Below are positions 18,103 to 26,573 of a stretch of 64,000 bases of DNA, one piece after another. This DNA is from CBDFHF01 sp965247565 (GTDB lineage Bacteria > Pseudomonadota > Gammaproteobacteria > Methylococcales > Methylomonadaceae): NCBI GenBank assembly GCA_965247565.1, contig CBDFHF010000003.1:434001-498000 (forward strand), given 5' to 3'. Every line of letters starts with the position of its first letter. Position 1 is the stretch's first letter. The notes under the pieces are model-generated. The model saw nothing but the letters and a program-made list of their open reading frames with translations. It was not told where the DNA came from and ran no database searches. The position numbers and the translations under genes were made by a program.

Positions 18103-19219
18103 TATTGATCCGGCCCCATGAAGTTTTAAGCGGCATACTTCACCGGCTGGTCTTGAAAGAAGCTTTTGACCCGATCAGGCGATTGCGCCAATTGTGACAT
18201 GTGCTCATTGGCCGCCTCGCGTAATTTGGCTTTGGTCCTCACGGGTACTTTTCTGCCAATCGCTTGTTTCAGATCCGCATTCAGACGTTCTTCCGGATTA
18301 AGTTCCGGACTGTAGCTGGGTAGATAAAACATTTCAATCTCATCCTGATGGTCTAGCAGCCAGGCTTTCACCAGTTTTGCATGATGGACTCGCAGGTTGT
18401 CGACAATCAAAAATACTTTCTTACCGGCGTCCTTGATGAGAGCCTTCAGGAATTCAATCAGTTTGTCGGCATTGAAGGCGTCGTCTATGATCATCCAGCG
18501 AGCTTTGCCTTGGTTGGTGACGGTAGCGATCATCGAAAGTTTCTCCCGCTTCCCGCCCGGTGCATAGGTAACGGGCGTTTGGCCGGATGGCGCATAGCTT
18601 CTACCTCGGACGTCGGTATTGGTCAGCGCGGTTTCGTCTCCCCAATGAATTTCTCCGCCTTCGGCCTTGGCTTGGGCGGCAATAGCCGGGTAGTGTTCGT
18701 CCAGCCAAGCCTTTACGGCTTCCGGGCGTTGCTCATAGGCTTTCTTGATCGGCTTTTGCGGGGTAAATCCCCAGCGTTTGAGATATTTGCCAACCGTTCG
18801 AACCGGCAGTTTTATGCCATAGTTCTGTTCGATCAGTTGCATCACAGCGGCCCGACTCCACAAGCAGAAATCCATTTTTAATTGCTCAGGACGGTGGTCT
18901 ATGATTGCTCGCTGGATCTGCTGCTCTTGTTCAGGCGTGAGTACCCGACCTTCTCCTTTCGTTCGTCCTCTCGGCGTCGGTCGAATCGCCGACCATCCGC
19001 CTTGGCTGAACAAATCGATGGCACTACGTACCGTCGGGTAGGTTAGCCCTGTCATCTCAACGATCTGCATGACTTTGTGGCCTTTGTTATGCAATCGCAC
19101 GACCTGCTTTCGCCTTTCATGCAACTGCGCCAGTGTTTGTTTTCTTGCATCTTCTTTATCCATGTCTATCGGACATATAACCTTCATGAAAGTTCAATCT
19201 TCACAGGTCCGTATCTATA
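18103..19219 (-). mobile_element. Complete IS630-family insertion sequence
   Basis: About 1117 bp bounded by imperfect inverted repeats: TATTGATCCGGCCCCATGAA on the left and, on the opposite strand at the right, TATAGATACGGACCTGTGAA. Both ends carry TA, the standard IS630 target duplication (18103-18104 and 19218-19219). It contains one uninterrupted transposase gene, so it may still be active. Confidence 0.85.
18126..19187 (-). CDS. IS630-family transposase
   Basis: 353-residue DDE transposase. N-terminal helix-turn-helix domains (RRKQVVRLHNKGHKVMQIVEMTGLTYPTVRSAI) are followed by a second winged helix (AVMQLIEQNYGIKLPVRTVGKYLKRWG) and the DDE core: GDETALTN (first Asp), FLIVDNLRVHH (second Asp) and SPELNPEERLNADLK (third acidic residue). 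No frame breaks. The N-terminus is duplicated in the decayed copy at 15220. Confidence 0.93.
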   Translation of the reverse strand: MKVICPIDMDKEDARKQTLAQLHERRKQVVRLHNKGHKVMQIVEMTGLTYPTVRSAIDLFSQGGWSAIRPTPRGRTKGEGRVLTPEQEQQIQRAIIDHRPEQLKMDFCLWSRAAVMQLIEQNYGIKLPVRTVGKYLKRWGFTPQKPIKKAYEQRPEAVKAWLDEHYPAIAAQAKAEGGEIHWGDETALTNTDVRGRSYAPSGQTPVTYAPGGKREKLSMIATVTNQGKARWMIIDDAFNADKLIEFLKALIKDAGKKVFLIVDNLRVHHAKLVKAWLLDHQDEIEMFYLPSYSPELNPEERLNADLKQAIGRKVPVRTKAKLREAANEHMSQLAQSPDRVKSFFQDQPVKYAA

Positions 19220-19397
19220 ATTGCCTCTAAAGTTTGCTGTATACCAAGACAAACAATCGGTCATTATGGTTAGTTATATTGATAGCGAGCTGGCATTCGA
19301 TTATCTATTCGTATAAGCGAAATCAAAAGCCTAAAATTTGAATTGAGACATTCCAGACTTAAGCCGTCTTAAACTTTCAAAATAAAAGGTATTAGCA

Positions 19398-19781
19398 ATG
19401 AGTAAAAATATTGGTTTTAAGAGTTTATTGATATTATTTGGAATATTTGGAATTATTTTTTACGATAAGACAATACCGTTAATTAATGATGTCATACAGC
19501 TAAAAATCAATATTTTAGGGTTCTTTTTAGAACCCTTGCTTCAAAGGATATTTGATATACCGCTACGTCAAGCCCAAATCGTGTCGGCTTGGATCTACTT
19601 ACTAGTTGCCGGTTTAATATTTTGGTATTTGTTCCAGAAATTTTATCAGGCTTTATTAGTCACTTATAACATCGTCCAGCAATCTTGGTTAGCTAAAAAC
19701 CAATGGCAGAAAATAAGCATTATTTTGTTAATGATATTGTTAATTAGTGCATTAGTGAAACTGGTCATGATGTTTGTGTAG
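19398..19781 (+). CDS. Small integral membrane protein of unknown function
   Basis: 127 residues with three predicted transmembrane segments: about 8-30 (LLILFGIFGIIFYD), 53-80 (VSAWIYLLVAGLIFWYLFQKFY) and 102-126 (WQKISIILLMILLISALVKLVMMF). No recognisable family motif. A good ribosome binding site (AAAGGT) precedes the ATG. It lies between the IS630 copy and the marC-like gene on the same strand, with 130 bp separating it from the latter, so co-transcription is uncertain. Confidence 0.65.
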   Translation: MSKNIGFKSLLILFGIFGIIFYDKTIPLINDVIQLKINILGFFLEPLLQRIFDIPLRQAQIVSAWIYLLVAGLIFWYLFQKFYQALLVTYNIVQQSWLAKNQWQKISIILLMILLISALVKLVMMFV

Positions 19782-19913
19782 CAAACCAACTGAATGCTTT
19801 GATTGTTAAACGTTCAAAACCAGCGGAATCTATAAATGTCAAGGCTATCTTGCGAATTGTTACCGTTTAACCTACCTATGGACGTAAACTGGCTGTTGAA
19901 TCCCTGAACCAAA

Positions 19914-20555
19914 ATGCAAAACCTAATTGATTGGACAGAACTTTTCAAAGATTGTGTGGGTATTTTTGCCATCCTAAATCCGTTTGGCGCAATCCCCGTT
20001 TATCTGAGCATGACTGTGAATAAATCGGATCCTGAAATCAAACGAATTGCCATAAAAACGGCATTTGCAGTAGCAATCATTTTAGTCATTTCAACCTGGG
20101 CAGGTAGCGTGATATTGCAATTTTTTGGGATCACGATGCCGGCCTTTCGGATTGCCAGTGGCTTACTAGTATTGTTGGTCGCTATTTCCATGTTCCATGC
20201 TAAATCTAGTGGCGCGACCAACACACATCAAGAAACAATTGAAGCCACTCATAGAGAGGATATCGCAATCGTTCCCTTAGCCATGCCTTTGCTGGCTGGC
20301 CCTGGCGCAATCAGTTTGGTTATTGTGAATGTAAACCAAATGGAGCACTGGTTGGAAAAATTACTTTTAACCTTAGGAATTTTAATTTTAGCTGCACTGG
20401 TATGGTTAACATTACATGCTGCCAGTAACCTAGGAAGATTAATGGGAACCGCTGGAATTAACACTGCAACCCGAATTATGGGTTTGTTGCTTGCTGCCAT
20501 GGCGATGCAGTTTATCATTTTGGGGATGATAGAAGCATTTCCAGGTTTAACTTAA
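19914..20555 (+). CDS. MarC-family (UPF0056) integral membrane protein
   Basis: 213 residues with about six transmembrane helices. MarC signature: FAILNPFGAIPVYLSMT near the N-terminus, FRIASGLLVLLVAISMF, IAIVPLAMPLLAGPGAISLVIV and the C-terminal IMGLLLAAMAMQFIILGM. The family has no proven transport function despite its historical link to multiple antibiotic resistance. It stands alone, followed by a 316-bp gap before ppc. Confidence 0.92.
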   Translation: MQNLIDWTELFKDCVGIFAILNPFGAIPVYLSMTVNKSDPEIKRIAIKTAFAVAIILVISTWAGSVILQFFGITMPAFRIASGLLVLLVAISMFHAKSSGATNTHQETIEATHREDIAIVPLAMPLLAGPGAISLVIVNVNQMEHWLEKLLLTLGILILAALVWLTLHAASNLGRLMGTAGINTATRIMGLLLAAMAMQFIILGMIEAFPGLT

Positions 20556-20871
20556 ATTGTCTAATTTTTGCCTATTCAAGCTCGAGTGCTTTAGAGGGAA
20601 ATCGATAAAAATCCACTTCATCTGCTCAACTTATTCATCACAGGATTATTGGCTCAGAACCTTACCCCACAGCTAAACTTTTCTGAACATTTTAAGCCCT
20701 CTAATTTTGCCTACCATTCAAAACCTGTCCCGATTCAACACAATTACTAGGATATTGTTCATATAAATATCGCTATTTTCGATAGATTTGCTCTGAACAT
20801 CCGATTTTAAAATATCACAAGTGTTGTGTAAGCTAATAATCAAAGCATTCCTCATAGAAAAAGGTTCCTAA
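20556..20871 (+). other. Gene-free interval upstream of ppc
   Basis: 316 bp of AT-rich sequence expected to hold the ppc promoter. I see no ORF, strong hairpin, repeat or recognisable operator. Confidence 0.4.
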
Positions 20872-23667
20872 ATGTACACCGCTCCAAATGAAAAAGAATT
20901 GAGCCACTCAATTAACCTCTTGGCAGTTATGCTAACAAAGGTTTTAAAAACTCAGGCCAGTCTTGAAGTATGGACTTCCTTTGAACATTTACAGCGTCGA
21001 TATACTAATGCGTTACGTGATGACAGTCGGGCTAAAAGAGGTATTTTGCAGAAGGCTATAGCTGATCTTGACTCTGCCAGAATTGGTGAGATTGTGCGGG
21101 TTTTTAACCGGTATTTTAGTTTGCTCAATATTGCAGAAGAATCTTTTTACTTAAAGTTGAGAAGACAAAAACAGACAGGACACTTCTGGCAAGGATCATT
21201 TCATGACACCTTATTAGCTCTAAAGAACAGTGATGTCACAGCTGATAAAGTTCAGTTACTAATGAACGAATTGTTGTATCTCCCGGTTATGACGGCTCAC
21301 CCGACCGAGGCTTTGCGCCGAACCATCAAAGGTGCCTTACGTAATATATTTGTAACGCATGAGACGCTGGACGATAAATCATTAACCGGGTATTTTCGAC
21401 AAGATGCTCTCGATCAGTTACAAGCTCAGATTCAGCTACTATGGAAAACTGATGAAGTGCGCGAACGCAAACTTGGTGTGGCTGATGAAATCGAGGCTGG
21501 GCTATTTTATTTTCCGTTGTCATTATTTGAAGCGACCGCCTGTGTTTACCGCAATTTTGAGCGTGCTTTGCGGGATGTCTATGGTGAGGATGTGGCCAAG
21601 AAAGTCCGAGTGCCAAGTTTTTTACGCTATGGTTCCTGGATTGGTGGCGATAGGGATGGTAATCCTAACGTAACCCCAGAAATTACGGTACTGGCATTAC
21701 GTTTGCAAACTCAGACCATACTACAGGAATACCTTCGCCGTGTTGACAAATTACGTGAACAACTTTCGCATTCTTATGGACTGTGTGAGGTATCCGAAGC
21801 TTTTGCAGATAGCCTCAAAATCAGTAGAGCAGGAATTGGGCCTAATATAGCTGAATTGGAAAAGCCCTATTTACAAGAGCCTTACCGGCATAAATTGATA
21901 CTCATTCGATACCGATTGGAACGAAATCTAATACGGGTACAGCAATACTTACATGGTGAAGAACCAAAACCAGCCGACAGCCATGCTTATCCCAGTATTA
22001 ATGAATTTCTGCAAGACCTGCGCATTATAGAGGCCTCATTACATAGCCATGGTGATGCCAATATCGCGGACATGGCATTGCATGACTTGATTCGCCTTGC
22101 TGAAACCTTTGGCTTTCATTTGATGGAATTAGATGTACGCCAAGAATCAGGGAGGCATACAGACGCGGTGGCAGAAATATTGAGTGCAGCGATTGGGGCT
22201 GATTATTTAAGTCTGAATGAACAACAGCGACTTGAGTTATTGAGTGAGGCCATTAAAGCAAAAGGCGGACTCATCTTTGACGAAACCACGTTGTCAGCAA
22301 AAAATCGTGAAACACTGCAATTGTTTGAAGTAATGGCTCGGATGCGGCGCGAGGCAGGGTCTGAGTGCTTTGGAAAATATGTTATATCGATGACCCACCA
22401 GGCCAGTCATATTATGGAAGTGATGTTATTAGCCGCTCAAACCGGCTTGGTCGGTCAACTCGGTGGACATTGGTTTTGTCATATTGGCGTGAGTCCGTTA
22501 TTTGAAACCATTGACGACCTGAGCCGAATTGAATCGATACTCACGCAACTATTTGACACGCCAACTTACAGGGAATTACTCAGGGTATCTGGGGACCGAC
22601 AAGAAGTGATGCTGGGTTATTCCGATTCTTGCAAAGATGGTGGGATTTTGGCTTCTGCCTGGGGACTTTATAAAGCGCAGCAGCAAATTATCGCCATCAC
22701 AGAATCGCGGGGCATTAAGTGCCGATTGTTTCATGGTCGCGGCGGAACCGTTGGTCGTGGTGGTGGCCCAACGCACGAAGCAATTCTAGCTCAACCAGCT
22801 GATACTGTTCGTGGCCAAATAAAATTTACCGAGCAAGGTGAAGTTCTGTTTTATCGTTACAACAATATGGAAACCGCTATATACGAACTCACTATGGGTA
22901 TCACCGGCCTTTTGAAAGCCAGTGTTAGTCTGGTGCACCCAGTGCAACAACAATGCTCAGATCAATTGGCAATCATGGAGGAATTAGTGCGTATTGGCGA
23001 GGTCAGTTACCGAGAATTAACTGAACGCACGCCCGGTTTTCTGGATTATTTTTACGAAGCCACCCCTGTAGGTGAAATTGGGCAACTAAATTTAGGCTCT
23101 CGGCCCTCGCATCGTAAAAAGCAAGATCGATCAAAAAATTCAGTGCGCGCCATTGCCTGGGTATTTGCTTGGGCGCAATCGCGGCAGACTTTTCCTGCGT
23201 GGTACGGTATCGGTTTGAGCCTTTCAACCTGGTGCGCAGGCAAGCCAGAACGCTTGGAAAAATTACGGCTTATGTACCAAAACTGGCCGTTTTTTAGAAA
23301 CTTACTAAGTAATGCCCAAATGGCACTCAGTAAATCCGATATGGTGATTGCCAAGGAATACGCCGGGCTTTGCTTGGATCAGGAAACTGGCAAACGGGTC
23401 TATGGCATGATTTCTACGGAGCATCAACGCTGTGTGGAATGGATACTAGATGTTGCGAATACCGAGAGTTTGTTAGCCGATAATCCAAATTTGGCCGATT
23501 CATTAAGGCGTCGGGATGGTTTGCTGGGACCGCTCAATTATCTGCAGGTATTTTTGTTAAGCCGAGTCCGAGCCGTGGACAGCAATCATGCTGAAGACAA
23601 CCCATGGCTAAAACCGCTGTTGCGCACAATCAACGCTATAGCGGCTGGAATGCGTAATACGGGCTGA
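20872..23667 (+). CDS. ppc: Phosphoenolpyruvate carboxylase
   Basis: Carboxylates PEP with bicarbonate to oxaloacetate, an anaplerotic entry to the TCA cycle and central in one-carbon assimilators. 931 residues, full length. Catalytic motifs: VMTAHPTEALRRT (His143), GSWIGGDRDGNPNVT, LGYSDSCKDGG and FHGRGGTVGRGGGPTHEAILAQP, with the invariant C-terminal ending GMRNTG. cysD follows after about 37 nt and may be co-transcribed. Confidence 0.97.
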   Translation: MYTAPNEKELSHSINLLAVMLTKVLKTQASLEVWTSFEHLQRRYTNALRDDSRAKRGILQKAIADLDSARIGEIVRVFNRYFSLLNIAEESFYLKLRRQKQTGHFWQGSFHDTLLALKNSDVTADKVQLLMNELLYLPVMTAHPTEALRRTIKGALRNIFVTHETLDDKSLTGYFRQDALDQLQAQIQLLWKTDEVRERKLGVADEIEAGLFYFPLSLFEATACVYRNFERALRDVYGEDVAKKVRVPSFLRYGSWIGGDRDGNPNVTPEITVLALRLQTQTILQEYLRRVDKLREQLSHSYGLCEVSEAFADSLKISRAGIGPNIAELEKPYLQEPYRHKLILIRYRLERNLIRVQQYLHGEEPKPADSHAYPSINEFLQDLRIIEASLHSHGDANIADMALHDLIRLAETFGFHLMELDVRQESGRHTDAVAEILSAAIGADYLSLNEQQRLELLSEAIKAKGGLIFDETTLSAKNRETLQLFEVMARMRREAGSECFGKYVISMTHQASHIMEVMLLAAQTGLVGQLGGHWFCHIGVSPLFETIDDLSRIESILTQLFDTPTYRELLRVSGDRQEVMLGYSDSCKDGGILASAWGLYKAQQQIIAITESRGIKCRLFHGRGGTVGRGGGPTHEAILAQPADTVRGQIKFTEQGEVLFYRYNNMETAIYELTMGITGLLKASVSLVHPVQQQCSDQLAIMEELVRIGEVSYRELTERTPGFLDYFYEATPVGEIGQLNLGSRPSHRKKQDRSKNSVRAIAWVFAWAQSRQTFPAWYGIGLSLSTWCAGKPERLEKLRLMYQNWPFFRNLLSNAQMALSKSDMVIAKEYAGLCLDQETGKRVYGMISTEHQRCVEWILDVANTESLLADNPNLADSLRRRDGLLGPLNYLQVFLLSRVRAVDSNHAEDNPWLKPLLRTINAIAAGMRNTG

Positions 23668-23704
23668 TCTCTTGATTACTGATTGGATTTTTGGAGACTT
23701 TGAA

Positions 23705-24613
23705 GTGAATTCAAAAAAACTAACCCATTTAAAACAATTGGAAGCGGAAAGCATTTTTATCATCCGCGAAGTTGCTGCAGAGTTTGAGCGACCAGTTATG
23801 CTGTATTCCGTCGGCAAAGATTCTGCAGTCATGCTGCAATTGGCAATTAAAGCCTTTTATCCGGCCAAACCGCCCTTTCCTCTGTTACATGTTGATACGA
23901 CTTGGAAGTTTCGGGAAATGATCGAGTTTCGTGATCAATTGGTCAAAGATCTCGGATTGGAGCTTATTGTCCACATCAATCAGGAAGGAGTGAAACAAGG
24001 TGTCAATCCTTTTACCTATGGCAGCAAAAGACACACTGACATCATGAAAACCGATGCGCTTAAACAGGCTCTCACCAAATATAAGTTTGATGCTGCGTTT
24101 GGCGGTGCCCGCCGCGATGAAGAAAAATCCAGAGCCAAGGAACGTGTTTACTCGTTTCGCGACCAAAATCACAGTTGGGATCCAAAAAATCAACGTCCGG
24201 AATTGTGGCAATTGTTTAATGGCAAAATCGATAAAGGTGAAAGTATACGCGTGTTTCCGCTATCCAACTGGACTGAGCTGGATATATGGCAATACATTCA
24301 CTTGGAGAATATTCCCATACCAAATTTGTATTTCGCCAAATTGCGTCCAGTTGTCAACAAAGACGGAATGATCATCATGGTTGACGATGACCGTATGCCG
24401 CTTGGCCCGGAAGATAAAGTCGAAATGAAAAGTGTGCGGTTTCGCACTTTGGGCTGTTATCCGCTAACCGGTGGCGTGGAATCAACAGCTAGCACACTTC
24501 CGGAAATTATTCAGGAAATGCTTCTGACCACAACATCTGAACGCCAAGGCCGTTTGATTGACCATGATCAGGCGGGTTCGATGGAACAGAAAAAACGGGA
24601 AGGTTATTTCTAA
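23705..24613 (+). CDS. cysD: Sulfate adenylyltransferase subunit 2 (CysD)
   Basis: Small, catalytic ATP-sulfurylase subunit forming APS from sulfate and ATP; normally works with the GTPase CysN. The GTG at 23705 (VNSKKLTHLKQLEAESI) matches the family N-terminus and has GGAG upstream; an ATG-like start 33 nt earlier would add a non-homologous extension. 302 residues. PP-loop motif YSVGKDSAVML, then GGARRDEEKSRAKERVYSFRD and the C-terminal QAGSMEQKKREGYF are all intact. cysN, which normally follows directly, is absent: the next real gene is flgB. Confidence 0.95.
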   Translation: MNSKKLTHLKQLEAESIFIIREVAAEFERPVMLYSVGKDSAVMLQLAIKAFYPAKPPFPLLHVDTTWKFREMIEFRDQLVKDLGLELIVHINQEGVKQGVNPFTYGSKRHTDIMKTDALKQALTKYKFDAAFGGARRDEEKSRAKERVYSFRDQNHSWDPKNQRPELWQLFNGKIDKGESIRVFPLSNWTELDIWQYIHLENIPIPNLYFAKLRPVVNKDGMIIMVDDDRMPLGPEDKVEMKSVRFRTLGCYPLTGGVESTASTLPEIIQEMLLTTTSERQGRLIDHDQAGSMEQKKREGYF

Positions 24614-25016
24614 TGAGTTGTTAACAACGTTAGGAATAAGGGCTGACATGGCTGAACTTTTTACCTAAAAGCTTAATCAATTTTTCTGGAAATTTTATTG
24701 ATTAACTGAAATATAGGAAAACGAGAGCGGCGTCTAATAGGCATATCACCGTGTCAAGTTAAATAAATTCTCGATATTAGGGCTCTAGTTTGAGCGTCCA
24801 GATAGAGAGAAATTATGATGCCACAGTTTTTCAAACTTTCTATTTGCCTAAGGCTTTCAACAAGCATTCTGGTGACAATTATTTGACGGTTGATTTGGAA
24901 ACGACCGATTTTTCTTCCAGAAACCGGCTGTTTTTTGCCGACTATAACAATTCTGTGGCGCTAAAAATCCAATGGTTTTCTTCTATCTACTTGAATTAAT
25001 GAAATTAATAATTTTA
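24614..25016 (+). other. Gene-free interval between cysD and flgB
   Basis: About 400 bp. A hairpin with 9-bp arms TTAATCAAT (24673-24681) and ATTGATTAA (24697-24705) lies after cysD, without a T-tract. A TTG-initiated 69-codon frame at 24790-24999 has no ribosome binding site or recognisable family and is probably not a gene. No trace of cysN was found. Confidence 0.4.
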
Positions 25017-25032
25017 TGGCATGGGCCGTGCT
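25017..25032 (+). promoter_or_regulatory. Sigma-54 promoter of the flgB operon
   Basis: TGGCATGGGCCGTGCT matches the RpoN consensus TGGCACN5TTGCW, with the invariant GG and GC at correct 11-bp spacing. The flgB ATG is 34 nt downstream, preceded by AGGAGA. Sigma-54 control of flgB operons is typical of polar flagella in gammaproteobacteria. A sister site precedes flgA at 49774-49789. Confidence 0.8.
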
Positions 25033-25065
25033 TTTATTTTTGTAAAGTTATTCAGGAGATTCAGC

Positions 25066-25458
25066 ATGGTACTTAATTTTGATACGGCGTTAGGCATTCA
25101 TCCACAGGCGTTGGCATTAAGAGAAAAACGCGGTGAGGTGTTGGCAGCTAATTTGGCTAATGCCGACACACCCGGCTATAAAGCCCAGGATATGAATTTT
25201 AGCTCAATTCTTAAGCAAACTACGGAACAGAGCTTGAGTTTGGAAAAGACACAATCCACTCATCTGGCATCGAGCAGGCAAGTTCTTGGGGCCGAGGTAT
25301 TGTTCCGCAATCCCAATCAGGCATCTTTAGACGGTAACACAGTAGAAACTCAAGTCGAGCAGGCCAAGTATGCCGAGAATGCAGTGCAGTATGAGGCGAG
25401 TTTACAGTTCCTAAATAGCAAATTAGCGAGCATTAAAATGGCTCTGAAAGGAGAGTAA
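25066..25458 (+). CDS. flgB: Flagellar basal-body rod protein FlgB
   Basis: Proximal rod subunit, exported by the flagellar type III system. 130 residues from ATG 25066 (AGGAGA 8 nt upstream); an upstream in-frame ATG at 25021 lies inside the sigma-54 promoter and is rejected. The rod-family motif LAANLANADTPGYKAQD is present. First gene of flgBCDEFGHIJKL; flgC starts 2 nt after the stop. Confidence 0.96.
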   Translation: MVLNFDTALGIHPQALALREKRGEVLAANLANADTPGYKAQDMNFSSILKQTTEQSLSLEKTQSTHLASSRQVLGAEVLFRNPNQASLDGNTVETQVEQAKYAENAVQYEASLQFLNSKLASIKMALKGE

Positions 25459-25460
25459 CC

Positions 25461-25880
25461 ATGTCGTCCTTAAAAATTTTTGATATTGCCGGTAGCGGTA
25501 TGAATGCTCAGTCGTTACGGCTGAATCTGGTAGCCAGTAACATTTCCAATGCCAATACGGTTAGCAGTAGCGAGGGCGATGTTTATAAGTCCCGACAACC
25601 GGTTTTTGCGGCTGAATTTAAAAAAGTTATGGACAAGCAAAATGATGGCACCAGCAAAGTCAATGTATTAGGGGTAATTGAAAGCCAGGCACCGACGATT
25701 GCTGAGTACGCGCCTAATCACCCGATGGCAGATCAAAGCGGTTACATATACAAGCCGAATGTCAACACGGTGGAAGAAATGGCCAACATGATGTCGGCGT
25801 CGCGTTCTTATCAAAATAATGTTGAGGTATTGAACACGGCGAAGCAAATGATTCTACAAACTTTAAAAATTGGGCAATAG
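25461..25880 (+). CDS. flgC: Flagellar basal-body rod protein FlgC
   Basis: Proximal rod subunit of 139 residues, normal length. N-terminal GSGMNAQSLRLNLVASNISNANTV and C-terminal NVNTVEEMANMMSASRSYQNNVEVLNTAKQMILQTL are the conserved rod helices that form the coiled-coil core. It lies between flgB and flgD with gaps of only a few bases. Confidence 0.97.
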   Translation: MSSLKIFDIAGSGMNAQSLRLNLVASNISNANTVSSSEGDVYKSRQPVFAAEFKKVMDKQNDGTSKVNVLGVIESQAPTIAEYAPNHPMADQSGYIYKPNVNTVEEMANMMSASRSYQNNVEVLNTAKQMILQTLKIGQ

Positions 25881-25889
25881 GGGCTAACT

Positions 25890-26561
25890 ATGAGTACGGT
25901 CAACGCATTTAGCGGTTTGGGTGTTTCCACATTGGAAACTGCGACAACACCTGCAAAAAAAAGTTTGGGGCAGGATGAGTTTTTAAAATTGATGACCACA
26001 CAAATGACTCATCAAGATCCAACCAAACCCATGGAGAACGGCGATTTCCTTGCCCAAATGGCGCAGTTTGGTACGGTTTCCGGGATTCAGGATTTACAAA
26101 AATCGTTCAGCGACTTTTCCGCGTCCATTAATTCTAATCAAGCTTTGCAAGCGGCTAGTTTGGTGGGGCGTTACGTTTCAACGCCCTCTGAAACCGGGCA
26201 CTTTAACACCAAGACCGGTCATCTAAGTGGTACGTTTGATTTGCCTTCCAGCTCAACCAACGTCAGCGTAAAAATTATGGATCCAATAACCGGGGATGTG
26301 CTTAAAACTATTGATATGGGTCAAAAGTCAGCTGGTTCGGTGTCATTTGTTTGGGATGGCAAAGATGCCGCCGGCAACCCAATGCCGCAGGGCATCTACA
26401 AAATTAAGCCTGAAGCTTTGATAGACGGCAAAAATACAGCTTTAACGCCCAATGTCGATTCGCTGGTGGAAAGTGTGTCGATAGGCGGAACTAAAGGCAT
26501 ACAGTTGAAGCTAGATGGTTTGGGTGCAGTTAGTTTCAATACAGTCAAAGAAATTCAATAG
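25890..26561 (+). CDS. flgD: Flagellar hook capping protein FlgD
   Basis: Scaffold at the growing hook tip, required for FlgE polymerisation. 223 residues. Conserved LGQDEFLKLMTTQMTHQDPTKPMENGDFLAQMAQF at residues 26-60, followed by a FLN/Tudor-like beta domain (FVWDGKDAAGNPMPQGIYKI). Position between flgC and flgE is canonical. Confidence 0.96.
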   Translation: MSTVNAFSGLGVSTLETATTPAKKSLGQDEFLKLMTTQMTHQDPTKPMENGDFLAQMAQFGTVSGIQDLQKSFSDFSASINSNQALQAASLVGRYVSTPSETGHFNTKTGHLSGTFDLPSSSTNVSVKIMDPITGDVLKTIDMGQKSAGSVSFVWDGKDAAGNPMPQGIYKIKPEALIDGKNTALTPNVDSLVESVSIGGTKGIQLKLDGLGAVSFNTVKEIQ

Positions 26562-26573
26562 CGGAGAAATATC

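Noticed and set aside
24790..24999. 69-codon TTG-initiated frame before flgB
   Set aside because: No ribosome binding site, no family resemblance, and it sits in an AT-rich promoter region.
25021..25065. Upstream in-frame start for flgB
   Set aside because: It overlaps the sigma-54 promoter, and the AGGAGA site and family N-terminus support ATG 25066.
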